Shown piece after piece: positions 19,806 to 30,402 of a stretch of DNA of 64,000 nucleotides (positions are counted from its first letter, which is position 1; each line of letters opens with the position of its first letter). The position numbers and the translations under genes are program-made. Below the pieces are notes generated by a model. It did no database searches. It worked only from the letters and a program-made list of their open reading frames with translations, and had not been told where the DNA came from. The stretch spans positions 22,626,001 through 22,690,000 of the forward strand of contig OX621242.1 of assembly GCA_951640165.1 (NCBI GenBank), given 5' to 3'. Source of the DNA: Pseudoips prasinana. Taxonomy: Eukaryota > Arthropoda > Insecta > Lepidoptera > Nolidae.

Positions 19806-20855
19806 TTTTTTATCGGGTCTAGTCCCTCCCTCTTACCCACCACTGCAACTCCTGTAAGTCAGGATCAACAGTGGCACACAATGAAATGACACTGAGTGGT
19901 GAAGCTCAGGCATGTCCCGGGGAATCACTTTAACTTTCTTGGATCCCGCAACGAATTTAGAAAGAAATAAAAGGAGGAGTTAGAAAATGAATAGTTCCAC
20001 TTTACTCCAGAGCAAAGTGGGAGACAGAATGATGTAAAGAGGCTATAGCCTCATAAAATGAGAGATTTGCAACTAGAGAAGCCAGCTGCAAAAGCACCGA
20101 GGATCAATTTAAGGGTCCTAAGTGAGCTGTTATATTTGATTCCAATAGTAGGTATGGCAAAAGCGCTTAAACGCACGGAAGTTGTTCCTTGTTGCTACAA
20201 GATCCGTATAATAAACTACTCCAGATATTGGTTGCAAGCTGTTTAACATAATATCACGCTGATTTTGCCAGAGATCACATTCCCAAAGATGTGGTGAGCC
20301 GTTTGTTCATATTCGTTACTGGAAGTTGAGTACAGACAGATTGGTGAAGATACTAATTACAAACTAAACAATTTACTTTTAAAATTGCCGTGTCCGGTAA
20401 GAAATTGTGCAACACAATGGTCTATGATTAGTAAAATTTTATTTAACCGTTCGCGTACGTCCGGAAAGAACTGGTGCAGATGGCGAGCCTTGGTTGAGCT
20501 ATTCCATCTACATTGCCATTCATTTAGTAGTTCGTTATTTAAGTCAGCTATTGTCATAAATAGCCTGGCTATTTTCGTACGGTCGCGTAATGATACGAAA
20601 TCATTTTCTAAATTTTCGCGCGTAGAATAATACATTGCTGCTCGTCTTTGAACTTCAAGATCAACCGGAAGTACACCCGCTAGGACAGGTAGGGCCTCTG
20701 TGCTTACTGTTCTATAGGCTTTACACAGAAATATCAACGCCAATCTCTGGCTTTGTAGTAATTTACGGCGAGTAGCTCCGATGGTAGCCCTATCAGCCCA
20801 CAGAGTCGAGCCGTAGCATATACACCCAAGATAGGTTGCCCCGTAAATGATTTGC
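19806..20855 (-). pseudogene. R1-like non-LTR retrotransposon, 5'-truncated, inserted in a SINE
   Basis: Minus-strand element with its 3' tail as a T-run on the plus strand at about 19806-19811. The open frame from about 20855 down to 20357 encodes the C-terminal region of an R1-clade-like protein: STLWADRATIGATRR, AYRTVSTEALPVLAGVLPVDL (spacing typical of R1 relatives), WNSSTKARHLHQFFPDVRERL and QFLTGHGNF. Beyond the stop at 20357 the reading continues in other frames with HHIFWECDLWQ-like residues and ends near 20160 (RNNFRAFKRF), so there are at least two frame breaks. The region 19812-20050 is its 3' UTR. The sequence AGCAACTAGGCT is present on both sides (19794-19805 and 20857-20868), a target-site duplication. 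The first 20 or so residues of the open frame come from the SINE, not the retrotransposon. Endonuclease and most of the polymerase are missing. Confidence 0.85.
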
Positions 20856-21052
20856 GAGCAACTAGGCTTGCGGTGAGTCCTTAGATGGGTGATCACAAAA
20901 TTGGTTAAATTTCTAAGCATCTCTGCACTTCAGAGGACAAGTTAAGCTGTCGGCTCAGGTTGTCGTCATTACACAACAGTTGGTGGCTTGAACAACTCAT
21001 ACACAAGGGTAACCACTGCGCATACTATAAGTAAGATCTATACAGATATTAG
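20856..21052 (+). repeat. 5S rRNA-related SINE, right piece of the split copy
   Basis: Continues the copy begun at 19747: AGCAACTAGGCTTGCGGTGA, GTCCTTAGATGGGTGATCAC, CTGCACTTCAGAGGACAAGT, GTTGGTGGCTTGAACAACTC and GGGTAACCACTGCGCATACT. Joined across the insertion the two pieces make one near full-length member. Confidence 0.85.
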
Positions 21053-22527
21053 GACAGTTATATTTAATACAATATAATGCAAAGAACTTATTAACATCCA
21101 CAGACACTACAAATATTTACAGTCGCAGCTAAGATTTTGAAAATGTACGTTATAAAATAAGAACACTTAGAGCTGCGTATTTATACGCTACAACGTTGTA
21201 ACGTAGAAACACTCTTTTGCAATCTTATTTTTTTATTTAATTGGTGGTGTCTTCCTGTGAGTTGATTCATTCCTAAAACCGACTTGAGAAAAGTGAAATG
21301 TGTTCTTATATCACGAGTAGTATTATCTTAATGATATGTTATCAATAGGTAATAACACCAAATTAATTGATTTCTATAAAGTTATAGAAACTATAATCAG
21401 TCAATCAATAGTATCATGACAGAGACTGGTCTAAGTTAAGATAAGAAAAATGATTTGGGTAAAGTAATGGCGACCAGAGTAGATAGATTAAATAGATAGC
21501 ATTCTCTCCTCCCCGGGTGAGAGTCTCGTTGACGCTCAGTGTACAGCGGGGGTACTGGCGAGATAGTTCACGAGTACCCAGAGCCTTCGCTACAAGCACT
21601 GTGAGGTTGGCTACCGTGGTGGTTTTAGTGGGTTGAGCCCTACACAGCGTGCGATTTGAGCATTTCCACCACATAAAAAAAAGGAGCCGACACCAATCGA
21701 AACGAGGAATAGGCAGTGAAGACTAAGACAAATTACTTATAAAAGGGAATCTTAGTATTTTTTGGTGTAATGCTGATTTAGCTGGAAGTTTATTACGGAA
21801 TCATGCAATAACGGCTGAACGGATTTAGATGACATTTGGAATGGAGTTACGTATAACCCTGAATTTTCACATGTGTTACAAATAAATAAATGCGAAGTGT
21901 TCTTACACATGGTTAAGTCTACATCAATATCGAAACACTCCATATCGTCAGAGGCACGCCTGAAACGTTATTTAATTTATTTGAAAGCTTTTAATACGAC
22001 GCGGACAAAAACTGGGCTAATCTGCGTATGAGCCTTGCCCCGAAAAATGCACCTTCTGGACAAAAAAGCCATAAGTTGTATCCGTTTAAAATTTATACAT
22101 TTTTATTTTATTTAACAGTCAGCAACATAATTGAGTTTACAAGTATTAAATAGTAACAATTTGTGACAAAGAATACCAAAGGTACTAATATATATTAACT
22201 ATGTAGAATGGGTTAAGTATTGTAAACGACCATTAGCTAATATCACCTTTATTTTGAGCTGTAATTAACCGCCCATCCGTGGGCCTTATATATGTCAGTT
22301 TGTCAATGTACTAAACTCAACACAAACTAAAATAAGTACCGTACAAATTTAGATCTTACGTAACGTAACGTGTAACATTAAAATAAAAAATGAAAAACGA
22401 AAACAGAGAAAGTTATAATATACAATTATATTTATTCGGATCATGATGCTACAGCTATATCATTAATCCCACTTTTTAATCGCACATTAACTCGAGCTAT
22501 GTGCAAGTAAAAAAAATAATTTGATTT
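21053..22527. other. Spacer with one GC-richer repeat-like stretch
   Basis: Mostly AT-rich. 21495-21680 is GC-richer and on the minus strand has an open frame ending in RGGENAIYLIYLL that I do not recognise; GTGAGAGTCTCGTTGACGCT suggests a lepidopteran repeat, without proof. Confidence 0.35.
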
Positions 22528-22680
22528 TTATAAATAGTGTGATAAATGAGCCAGTGGGTCACCTGATGGTAAGTGATCACCGCCGCCTAAGGACACTCGC
22601 AACACAAGAGTAATCGCAAATGCGTTGCCGGCCTTTAAGAAAAGAGTAGGATCGCTTTTTGAAGCGAGCCTATTCTTGAC
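22528..22680 (+). repeat. Lepidopteran interspersed repeat, TCACCTGATGG type
   Basis: GAGCCAGTGGGTCACCTGAT, CACCGCCGCCTAAGGACACT and GCGTTGCCGGCCTTTAAGAA match the copies at 8622 and 9541. Confidence 0.8.
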
Positions 22681-22787
22681 TTCTTCTTCATTTATTTTAT
22701 TTTGACATGAGCAATTAAATACAATGCTTGTAATTAATAAATTGTCTACTTACGTTCTTCTTTAGCTTGAGTACTATAAACGCGTAG

Positions 22788-22928
22788 GTACAGACGTCAG
22801 TACATCAGGCTACCCCAATCTGTCAAATTTCTCCAATTGAAAGTGAACCTTATACTTAGATAATAAAGTTGAAAATCGATAAAAGAAATTTGACAGATTG
22901 GGGTAGCTGGATGTTCTGGCGTCTGTAC
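22788..22928. mobile_element. Foldback element, 44-base arms
   Basis: The arms 22788-22831 and 22885-22928 are near-perfect reverse complements (GTACAGACGTC...GAAATTTGACAGATTGGGGT side) around 53 AT-rich bases. No frame inside. A MITE remnant or inverted duplication. Confidence 0.9.
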
Positions 22929-23119
22929 ATGGACTGTTACGGGAAATGTTTTGGATTTTGTTTAACGAAAGTGAACTCCCTAGTATACTCAATATGGAAA
23001 AGTCTATTAAATTGATTACCTACATAGCCGAGGCGGTCCGTTATTCTTAGCAAGGAATTTTTGCTCTTTTCGTTTTAATTTGTGTGTTGTAATAATTAGT
23101 ATTCCTATCATAACAGGTA
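22929..23119. other. Spacer
   Basis: Nothing recognised. Confidence 0.35.
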
Positions 23120-23170
23120 TAAAAAGTCACTGGACAAAAGCCTCCCCCAAGGAGAATTTTTTGGGATATT
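23120..23170 (-). mobile_element. RTE-related repeat D, left piece
   Basis: AGTCACTGGACAAAAGCCTC then CCCCAAGGAGAATTTTTTGG. The block expected next (CCATAATCGCCACGC) only appears at 23469, after an inserted SINE. Confidence 0.65.
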
Positions 23171-23468
23171 GACGGGCCTGTTGGTGTGGTTGGCAAATGC
23201 TTGCTTTTCACGCCGGAGGTCGTGGGTTCAATTCCCACCCAGGACAGACGTGTCTATGTTCATGCACACAAATACCCACCCAGACTCAGGACAACGTTTG
23301 TCTTGAGTCTGGGTGTAATTATCTATTTATGTATGTATGTATTTACAAAAGAATTGTAGTACATGTAGTATGTCAGATATCTGGTTTCCATAGTACAAGC
23401 TCTGCTTAGTTTGTGATCAGATGGCCGTGTGTAAATTAGGTCCCAGGATATTATTATTATTATTATAT
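23171..23468 (+). mobile_element. tRNA-derived SINE, family A, near full length
   Basis: Head CCTGTTGGTGTGGTTGGCAA (A-box region), B box GTGGGTTCAATTCCCACCCA, GACGTGTCTATGTTCATG, TGAGTCTGGGTGTAATTATC, the GATCAGATGGCCGTGTGTAA end and an ATT-repeat tail. It sits inside repeat D, so it is the younger of the two. Confidence 0.9.
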
Positions 23469-23625
23469 TCCATAATCGCCACGCTTGGCAGACGGGTTGG
23501 CGGTCGCAGTATGATGGTCACAGTACTCATAAAGGATCTGCTGCCCGTCCTCAGGTAGATATTCCGTCAGATCGACATCTACGCCCTCTAAGAGATGAGA
23601 TGAGGTGATGATATTCTGATATTAT
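23469..23625 (-). mobile_element. RTE-related repeat D, right piece
   Basis: CCATAATCGCCACGCTTGGC, then GCTGCCCGTCCTCAGGTAGA, then ACATCTACGCCCTCTAAGAG match 57910-58050. Confidence 0.7.
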
Positions 23626-24411
23626 TTAGTATTCCTATAAAACATCAAACTATTAAACATAAATTACTTACTGACATACTTAACTTAAATAGTAAACATA
23701 AATTTCTTTGTTTTACTTTCTTTATTTTTCCTTATTAGGTATGTATAATTTAGAATTATATCTCATCTCTTCATATTTTTTTATTATTATTTATACATCT
23801 CTTCAAAATAATAAGAAAAAGATATGATATTTTTTTTCTGTTGGTTAATTGTTAGTGCTTAGTAGAAGTGGTGTATTTGTTAGAAAATGGTATATTTGAA
23901 TTTAATTTTCATATTCCATCAAATACAGAGAAATCTTGTTCTAGGCTGTGTACTGTCTTTCGCGTAAGTACCTTATTTATTATCATTAATATTTAATTCA
24001 ATATTGATAACCCTTTGTTCATAAGCATACAGTAAAATACATTTTCTTTGAATTGTTAGAATTGTCAGTTTTAGCTAAGCTAGTTCTCAAAAATACAGGT
24101 TGGTCTGGTCTTATGCGCATGCGCAAATTTGATCCAGTTGTAAGAGCTAATTGGCCTCTGATGAGGCTGATGGGTTAGCAATCAAATAAAAATATTCTAT
24201 TAATTTAAAAACTTTTAAGTATATCTATAATATACCATCCATAAACAACATGGATGGTAAAACAGCCTTAAGGCATAAGGAAATCAGCAATGGGTAGATA
24301 AGGCATTAATTTAAGATAGTGTAGATGCTCTATCTATTTATATTACTACGACAGCCAGAGAACCGATGAATATAACGTACGTTAATTACGTTGAACAATA
24401 GACAACACTTT
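23626..24411. other. AT-rich spacer
   Basis: A small hairpin ACCATCCAT/ATGGATGGT lies at about 24233-24258; otherwise nothing recognised. Confidence 0.4.
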
Positions 24412-24660
24412 TTATTAATAATAATATACAGGGACATTATTCACACACAGCCATCTGATCCCACATTAAGCAGAGCTTGTACTATGGAAATCAGATAATT
24501 GATATACTACATATGCTTTTCTTTTGTAAATACATAATTACACTCAGACACAAGACAACACATCTGTTGAAAAATATCTGTCCTGGGTGGTAATCGAACC
24601 CACGACCTGCGGCGTTAAAAGGAAACATTTATGTACCAACCACGCCAACGGGCCCGTCGT
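24412..24660 (-). mobile_element. tRNA-derived SINE, family A
   Basis: ATTCACACACAGCCATCTGA, then TGAAAAATATCTGTCCTGGG and TAATCGAACCCACGACCTGC (inverse B box) and CCACGCCAACGGGCCCG. Full-length relative of 41120-41387. Confidence 0.88.
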
Positions 24661-24696
24661 TTATTAATTCAGATGTGTGAATTTTTTTTTTTTTGT

Positions 24697-24947
24697 TATA
24701 ATAATATCTGGGGACAATGTCACACAGATCATCCTAGCCCCAAACTAAGCAAAACTTGAACTATGGGTACCAGGCGACGATATACATACTTATATAGATA
24801 GATAAATACATATATACATAGAAAACATCTATGACTCGGAAACAAATATTCGTGCTCATCACACAAATATTTGCACTTACCGGGATTCGAACCCAGGACC
24901 ACCAGCTTCGTAGGCAGGAGCACTACCAACTAGGCTATGGTGACCGT
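24697..24947 (-). mobile_element. tRNA-derived SINE, family B, full length
   Basis: On the minus strand: GGTCACCATAGCCTAGTTGG (A-box region), GGTCCTGGGTTCGAATCCCG (B box), GTGTGATGAGCACGAATATT, then a body ending in CCCCAGATATTATTATAA. Related copies: 16941, 29028, 36545, 60955. The tRNA-like head cannot be folded into a full functional tRNA. It stands 37 bases from the family A SINE before it. Confidence 0.88.
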
Positions 24948-25921
24948 GATTTAAACAAAACCATTACCTAGTTAATTATTATTTAACATTCGCCACACGC
25001 ATTTTAGGGTCGCAGTCAGTCGATAATCTGTATGACATTTCGTTCTCAGAACGTCTACAGGTCGAATAAGGGCACAAGGCTTATTGGCTGCACCAAAAAA
25101 ATCAGTTAGTTTCTATTGAAAATAAGACGAAAGCAATTAAGTTTTGAAAGCTTTTACATTATTGCGAATTATACGTACTGATATACCTTAGTTTTATTTT
25201 TCATAAAGTGTTCATGAAGTTTAAAAATTTATTCGTCCTTAACCATATATATATACATATAGTGGGGCATGGATAAGTTTTTATATAAACCTTCAAAACA
25301 TAAATAAAACCCGGTATCTCACCGCAGTGCCACCTAGCGGGTCCAATTTTAAATTTAAATCATCGAGAGACTCAATGAAATGCACAAAAAATAATCACCA
25401 AAATCAGCAAAAAATATAGGTATTTTAAAAATAGGGGTTGGTAGTAGAAGTTTTGTATGCCGAATAACAATAAAATATAATAATTTTATAGTAAAAAAAT
25501 ATAAAACCTGGCCCTCTGCGTTATACGGCCCCGAAGTGTTTGCGCAGACATAGGCTTTACTGGCGCAGAACCTATGGCTTTATGTTGTTTCCGGAGTACG
25601 GTGTTTAACACAACGACATTCACACTGTGACATGTTTTTATTACAAAGAAGCAATCTACGCCTCTTTATGGTCAGTAAACATCTGCCCCCTGTCCAGTAA
25701 ATCAAATAACAACGCACGAGAGCTGGCAAGGTAGCACTGCTGGTCAGGGCTATAAGTCCCACAGGTATCCAGAATACGAGATAAACTCAGTTTGGAAGCC
25801 ATTGCGCAGTTTCTTTAATTTGTCACTGTACAACCTTATTTATTTATTTAAACCACGCAATAATTTCTATTCGTCAATGTTGTGTTGCACTCTTATTATT
25901 TTGCATAAATTTCACTATATA
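24948..25921. other. Unassigned spacer
   Basis: 25505-25790 is GC-richer than its surroundings, with a CATAGG/CCTATG inverted pair near 25548-25575; no readable gene. Confidence 0.35.
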
Positions 25922-27209
25922 TTAGGTCTTTACCTATGAAATTGCCGTTCTGCAGTACTGGCCATTTCAAATCAAAATAATTTTTGTTTGGCTAAGAATT
26001 CTAATTTCAAATTAATTTTATTTTAAAAACATGGATTCTTTTTTCCAAAAGTAGTCATTTCTTTATTGATTAGTGTTACATTTTCATCGCATTTCAATCT
26101 TTTTCGTCATCATGGATACGTTAAAAATTCGAGTAATTATGGAATATGAGTACCGTCGTGGCAGCAACGCGGCACAAGCGGCACGCAACATCAACGACGT
26201 TTACGGAGCTAACACTACAAACCAACGCACCACCTGTTATTGGTTTGCTCGCTTCCGTTCTGGAAATTTCGACCTGAAAAATGAACCTCGCGGTCGTCCG
26301 AAGACTTTGGTCGACAATGACGAATTAAAGGCGGTTGTGGAAGCTGATGATACACAATCTACGGCTGAATTAGCAGCAGCTTTCGACGTTAGCGTCAAAA
26401 CAATATTGGTCCATTTGCGTCAAATTGGCAAGGTAAAAAAGCTTGACAAATGGGTGCCCCACGAACTCAATGATCGCCAGCGCGAAGTACGCGTCGAGAC
26501 GTGCCTTGCACTGCTCAACAGACACACAAATGAAGGAATTTTGAACCGCATTGTTACCTGCGATTAAAAATGGATTCTGTTTGATAACCGCAAGCGCTCA
26601 GCAAGTTGGTTGGATCCTGGTTCAGCACCTAAACAATGCCCTAAACGAAAACTTACCCCTAGAAAAGTGATGGTCACTGTTTGGTGGTCTAGCGCCGGTG
26701 TGATTCATCACAGCTTCTTATCAAACGGGGTGAGCATTACTGCAGATGTGTACTGTGAAGAACTGAGCACAATGATGGAGAAGCTGGCGCATCTCCAACC
26801 AGCATTGGTCAATCGCTCGTCTCCGCTGCTCCTGCACGACAACGCGCGACCTCATACTGCACAGCAGACGGTCTCCAAGTTGCAAGAACTGGGGTTGGAA
26901 GCTCTCCGTCATCCGCCCTACTCACCAGACCTTGCGCCTACAGACTACTACTTTTTCCAGAATTTGGATAACTTCTTGGCGGGAAAAAAATTCAATACCC
27001 GAGAGGCAGTACAAAATGCCTTTGAAGAATTTGTTGCCTCCCGTCCAGCTGATTTCTTTAAGAAGGGCATCAATAAACTGCCACTGCGATGGCAAAGATG
27101 CATTGATTGCATGGGTGATTACTTCGATTAATACAAATAAAAAAATTCATGAAAAAAATTCGTTTAAATTTTTTCATACAAAACGGCAATTTCATAGGTA
27201 AAGACCTAT
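25922..27209 (+). mobile_element. mariner transposon (cecropia-like), full length
   Basis: 1,288 bases bounded by TA (25920-25921 and 27210-27211). The terminal inverted repeats share 27 bases (TAGGTCTTTACCTATGAAAT then TGCCGTT); the last base at the right differs. The interior holds one transposase gene with a single premature stop, and AATAAA signals follow it at about 27136. Near-perfect ends and an otherwise open gene suggest a fairly recent insertion. Confidence 0.95.
26112..27131 (+). pseudogene. mariner transposase with one nonsense codon
   Basis: Would cut and rejoin the element at TA sites. The frame is continuous from the ATG at 26112 to the stop at 27131, 339 residues, except for TAA at 26565-26567 (residue 152), where the family has Glu in the TCDEKW motif. 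No frameshift is present. Visible parts: N-terminal helix-turn-helix DNA-binding region (residues 1-110) with a GRPK hinge-like motif, WVPHEL (114-119), first catalytic Asp 151, HDNARPH with Asp 243, YSPDLAPTD (270-278) with Asp 278. The spacing from 243 to 278 leaves 34 residues between, the D34D mariner signature. The C-terminus (GINKLPLRWQRCIDCMGDYFD without its last residue) resembles the cecropia group, which includes the transposase part of primate SETMAR. An upstream in-frame ATG at 26073 exists, but the family start is MDTLK-like. As it stands, it yields a 151-residue fragment with the DNA-binding domain only. Confidence 0.95.
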
Positions 27210-27719
27210 TATGTACCTATTTAGTATTAATATTGAATTGTATTCATATGTTGTAAATAAACAATTCATTATTATTATTTATTATTAAGTACATTGTGGA
27301 GAATGCACTTATAGCTTCAGAAAAAAAGGAGATAGCACGAAACACACAAAGGATCTTTAATGACAATACTCGTAATATGTTAAAGCATTTAAATTGGAGT
27401 CATGTTGAATGATTTTTTTTTATATTATAAATAATCTTCATTTTAATAATATTTAGTATTGAATCATCTTATTGTAGCTTACTAACACATTTGTCTTGTT
27501 TTTTATATATTATATAATTTTATATTATTTTATTTGCGGTGTTAACCTTTAAGTAATTACTACGCTAATACTTGTATTATTGCATGAAAGTGGTGTTTTT
27601 TTTTAGTGTAAACCATCTTTGACACGGTTGCACACCAACGTCCCTACAGAGGTCACCCTGGTGGTTGCCATCCATCTAGACTGCACAACTGCAACGGTTT
27701 GCAACCGTAAGAGGCCTAT
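27210..27719. other. AT-rich spacer
   Basis: Only a short hairpin, ACGGTT/AACCGT, at 27694-27708 was noted. Confidence 0.4.
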
Positions 27720-27721
27720 TA

Positions 27722-28063
27722 CAGTCCACTAGCGCCGCCAATCGAAAAAATGTCATAACTCGTAAATAGAATCAAAAATACAAAATATGTTCTATTATTA
27801 TTGTGGAAAAGGGAATAACGTAATTGTATAACACCTTATCAACACTTGAAATATAGCTGTTTAGATAAATCGTGCATTCAAAACATAAACGGCCGTTTTT
27901 GTTACAAATGCACGATTTAGCTAAACAGCTATATTTCAAGTGTTGACAATGTGTTATAAAATTACGTTATTGCCTTTTCTACAGTAATAATAGACCACAT
28001 TTTGTATTTTTGATTCTATTTACCAGTTATGACATTTTTTCAATTGGCGGCGCTAGTGGACTG
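27722..28063. mobile_element. Foldback MITE, 157-base arms, TA target site
   Basis: Almost the whole element is an inverted repeat: 27722-27878 against 27907-28063, roughly nine in ten bases matching, with a 28-base loop that itself contains AACGGCCGTT. Ends read CAGTCCACTAGCGCCGCCA and the complement. TA lies outside each end (27720-27721, 28064-28065). No coding capacity. The TA duplication fits a Tc1/mariner-type mobiliser, but the ends differ from those of the mariner 500 bases upstream, so that element is not the obvious source. Confidence 0.95.
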
Positions 28064-28065
28064 TA

Positions 28066-29027
28066 AAAGGCCCCTTATGTAATTGTTGGTGAACCTAAAT
28101 AAATAAAAATGAGGGTACACATGCTAAATCTTTGAGACTGTCATGCTAGTTGGAGAGTGCCTGATAAGCTTTTATACACCAACATGACAGATGAGACCGA
28201 CATCTTCAAAGCAAAGTCAACCAGATAAAACAAATCTTCTATTTTAGACTTTTCCGTTTCTATGGGCTTAAAACATACAGAGGTCAATGAGGTCATCAAT
28301 ATGAATGTTGTTGGATTTATTTAGTCTCAGTTTTCCATTTAGTTAACGTATCACATGTTAACGTGATAAGTCTTTGAAATGACATTTTTATTGTAAAAAA
28401 TACTAATTTAATGTTGACATAAAATATACTGTGACAAGAAAATAATTAAGGGATGATTTTTATTGCCCATTGTCTGGCTTAGTCTTTCAGGGTAATTCCA
28501 TTACTTGGTTTCTAAGTAAAATAACTTTCGGATAATGTTGTTCAAGCGATGACCTACATTATCCTAAAGTTAATTAACCGATCGATCCTAATTAGTTAAA
28601 TTTTTTATGGTATTCTATTGTATTGTGTACGTATGATGTAATCAAATATTATATAAGTATTATTGAACTGTTTGTTACTGGAATTTGTTGAAAATTAGAT
28701 ATGTGTAAAATCTAAACTATTTCCCACAGCTTAACATGAATATATTTCGATCCGACAAAAGAACCAAAATCTTTATTTTTTCAAGGTTAAAAAAAAGTAT
28801 AGAATCTTCAAAAAACATATTATTTGACCCTTTGGTGTAGTGTTAGTGCCAGTCGCACAAATATAAATTTTGATTAAATAATATGAATGTCCAAAATACA
28901 GGTCGCCTCGTGAGTCTGTTACGAACAATGTCGACGTCATCTGTGGAGCGTTATATCGAAGAAAACCATTGAACAGTTTATTCTACACAGAATATTATGT
29001 TCTATCTATGTTATACTTATTACTGTA
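28066..29027. other. AT-rich spacer
   Basis: Nothing recognised. Confidence 0.4.
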
Positions 29028-29220
29028 TAAATAAATAAATATCTTGGGGCAACTAACACACTGCCGTCTGATCCCAAACTAGGCAGAGCCTATGCTATGG
29101 CACCCAGACAACTGATAAACATATATAAATACATACATATTATTTGTTATGTGTCACAGAACAAATAATTGAACGCATCACACAAATATGCGTCCTGCAT
29201 GGCTTAGCAGATGGCATAGC
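29028..29220 (-). mobile_element. tRNA-derived SINE, family B, body only
   Basis: AATATCTTGGGGCAACTAAC, then CTGATCCCAAACTAGGCAGA and GAACGCATCACACAAATATG match 24700-24880. The tRNA-like head is lost beyond 29200. Confidence 0.75.
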
Positions 29221-30125
29221 AAACTATTTTATATAGTGAGTTCCAATTAAATCGTTGTTTAATATTTGTAAACTCTACCTGCAAATTATATATATACAAA
29301 CATTTATCAAATATAATGGCTATCAAATATTTTATTGGAATGGTTAAACTCGATTATGATTTTATGTGTGACAAAATATAGCATTCATTTACCATAGTCG
29401 AACGATTGTGACGTCTGGGCCATTGCCTCCTTCGGTATATTAGAGAGAAGGAAACAACCCGCTCATGTTTTACTGGCCAGTCTTATCATCCCGGCCAAAT
29501 TATGTACCGATAGTAAATTTCATTCCATAATAAATTATGCATTTTAAATACACCTGTATCATTTTAGTTCCAGAAGTTTATATTACGTAAACAAATTCAA
29601 ATGCGTTATCGTTAATTAATTATCAACGACTAGTAAAAATAATACGTATAGCAATCGGTGTCTTTCCATTTACAGTTCTAAATACATCTCTACGTATAAT
29701 ATAAAAACATTTTCCACTGGCAACTCCGACGCCATTAGTCGCCAGTCGCAATAACTCTAGTTATTTATAATTCATCGCAGTAACTTAGAAGCACCTATAT
29801 AGCTTAGAGATGACGTCAAGTTCTAGCCGTTGTTATGTTGTCCCTTACTATGTTGTACTTCAAACTTGGTACTAGTTGATATGCTACAATTTAAGCCTCT
29901 GGTATTTCTTAATTAAAGTAAATAAATAAATAAATATTTTATAGGGCCGATATAGGGAGTAGGGAGGCTACTATGACACTATGGACAGGATGAGAACCGC
30001 AAGTTCTCTACACATAGCAGCATCAAATCATATATGCAATATTCTTATGGGTTTTTCGTAATTTTTGGTTTATTTTATTATTAACATGATTACGAGTTCA
30101 TGCTACCATTCAGTGTTAAATGGAA
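29221..30125. other. Spacer
   Basis: AT-rich without recognised features; AAAT repeats at about 29920-29936. Confidence 0.4.
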
Positions 30126-30402
30126 TCTATACATATAATAAAATTGTAGGAAAGCCAAAACTGTACATTGAATATTTTTAAAAAAGCATACTTGGGGTGT
30201 GATCTACAATAGATATCGAAGCCAAAAATATAGTTTTTAGAATTTTTGTCTGTTTGTCTGTGTGTTAAACTCAAAAAGTACTGCATGGATTTACTTCAAA
30301 TTTTGCATGAATATTACTAAGAGGTACATATTATCACCTACGGGGGAGGAGCTGTGATAATTTATAAAGTTTAACGTGGGTAAAACTGCGGGGCACAGCT
30401 AG
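30126..30402 (+). mobile_element. Non-autonomous Helitron-like element
   Basis: Starts TCTATACATATAATAAAATT after an A and ends GGGGCACAGCTAG before a T. The GTCTGTTTGTCTGTGTGT and AGTTTAACGTGGGTAAAACT blocks are shared with the copies at 36664 and 57454. Confidence 0.8.

Noticed and set aside
20860..20920. N-terminal extension of the R1-like protein
   Set aside because: These residues are translated from the SINE in which the LINE is inserted.
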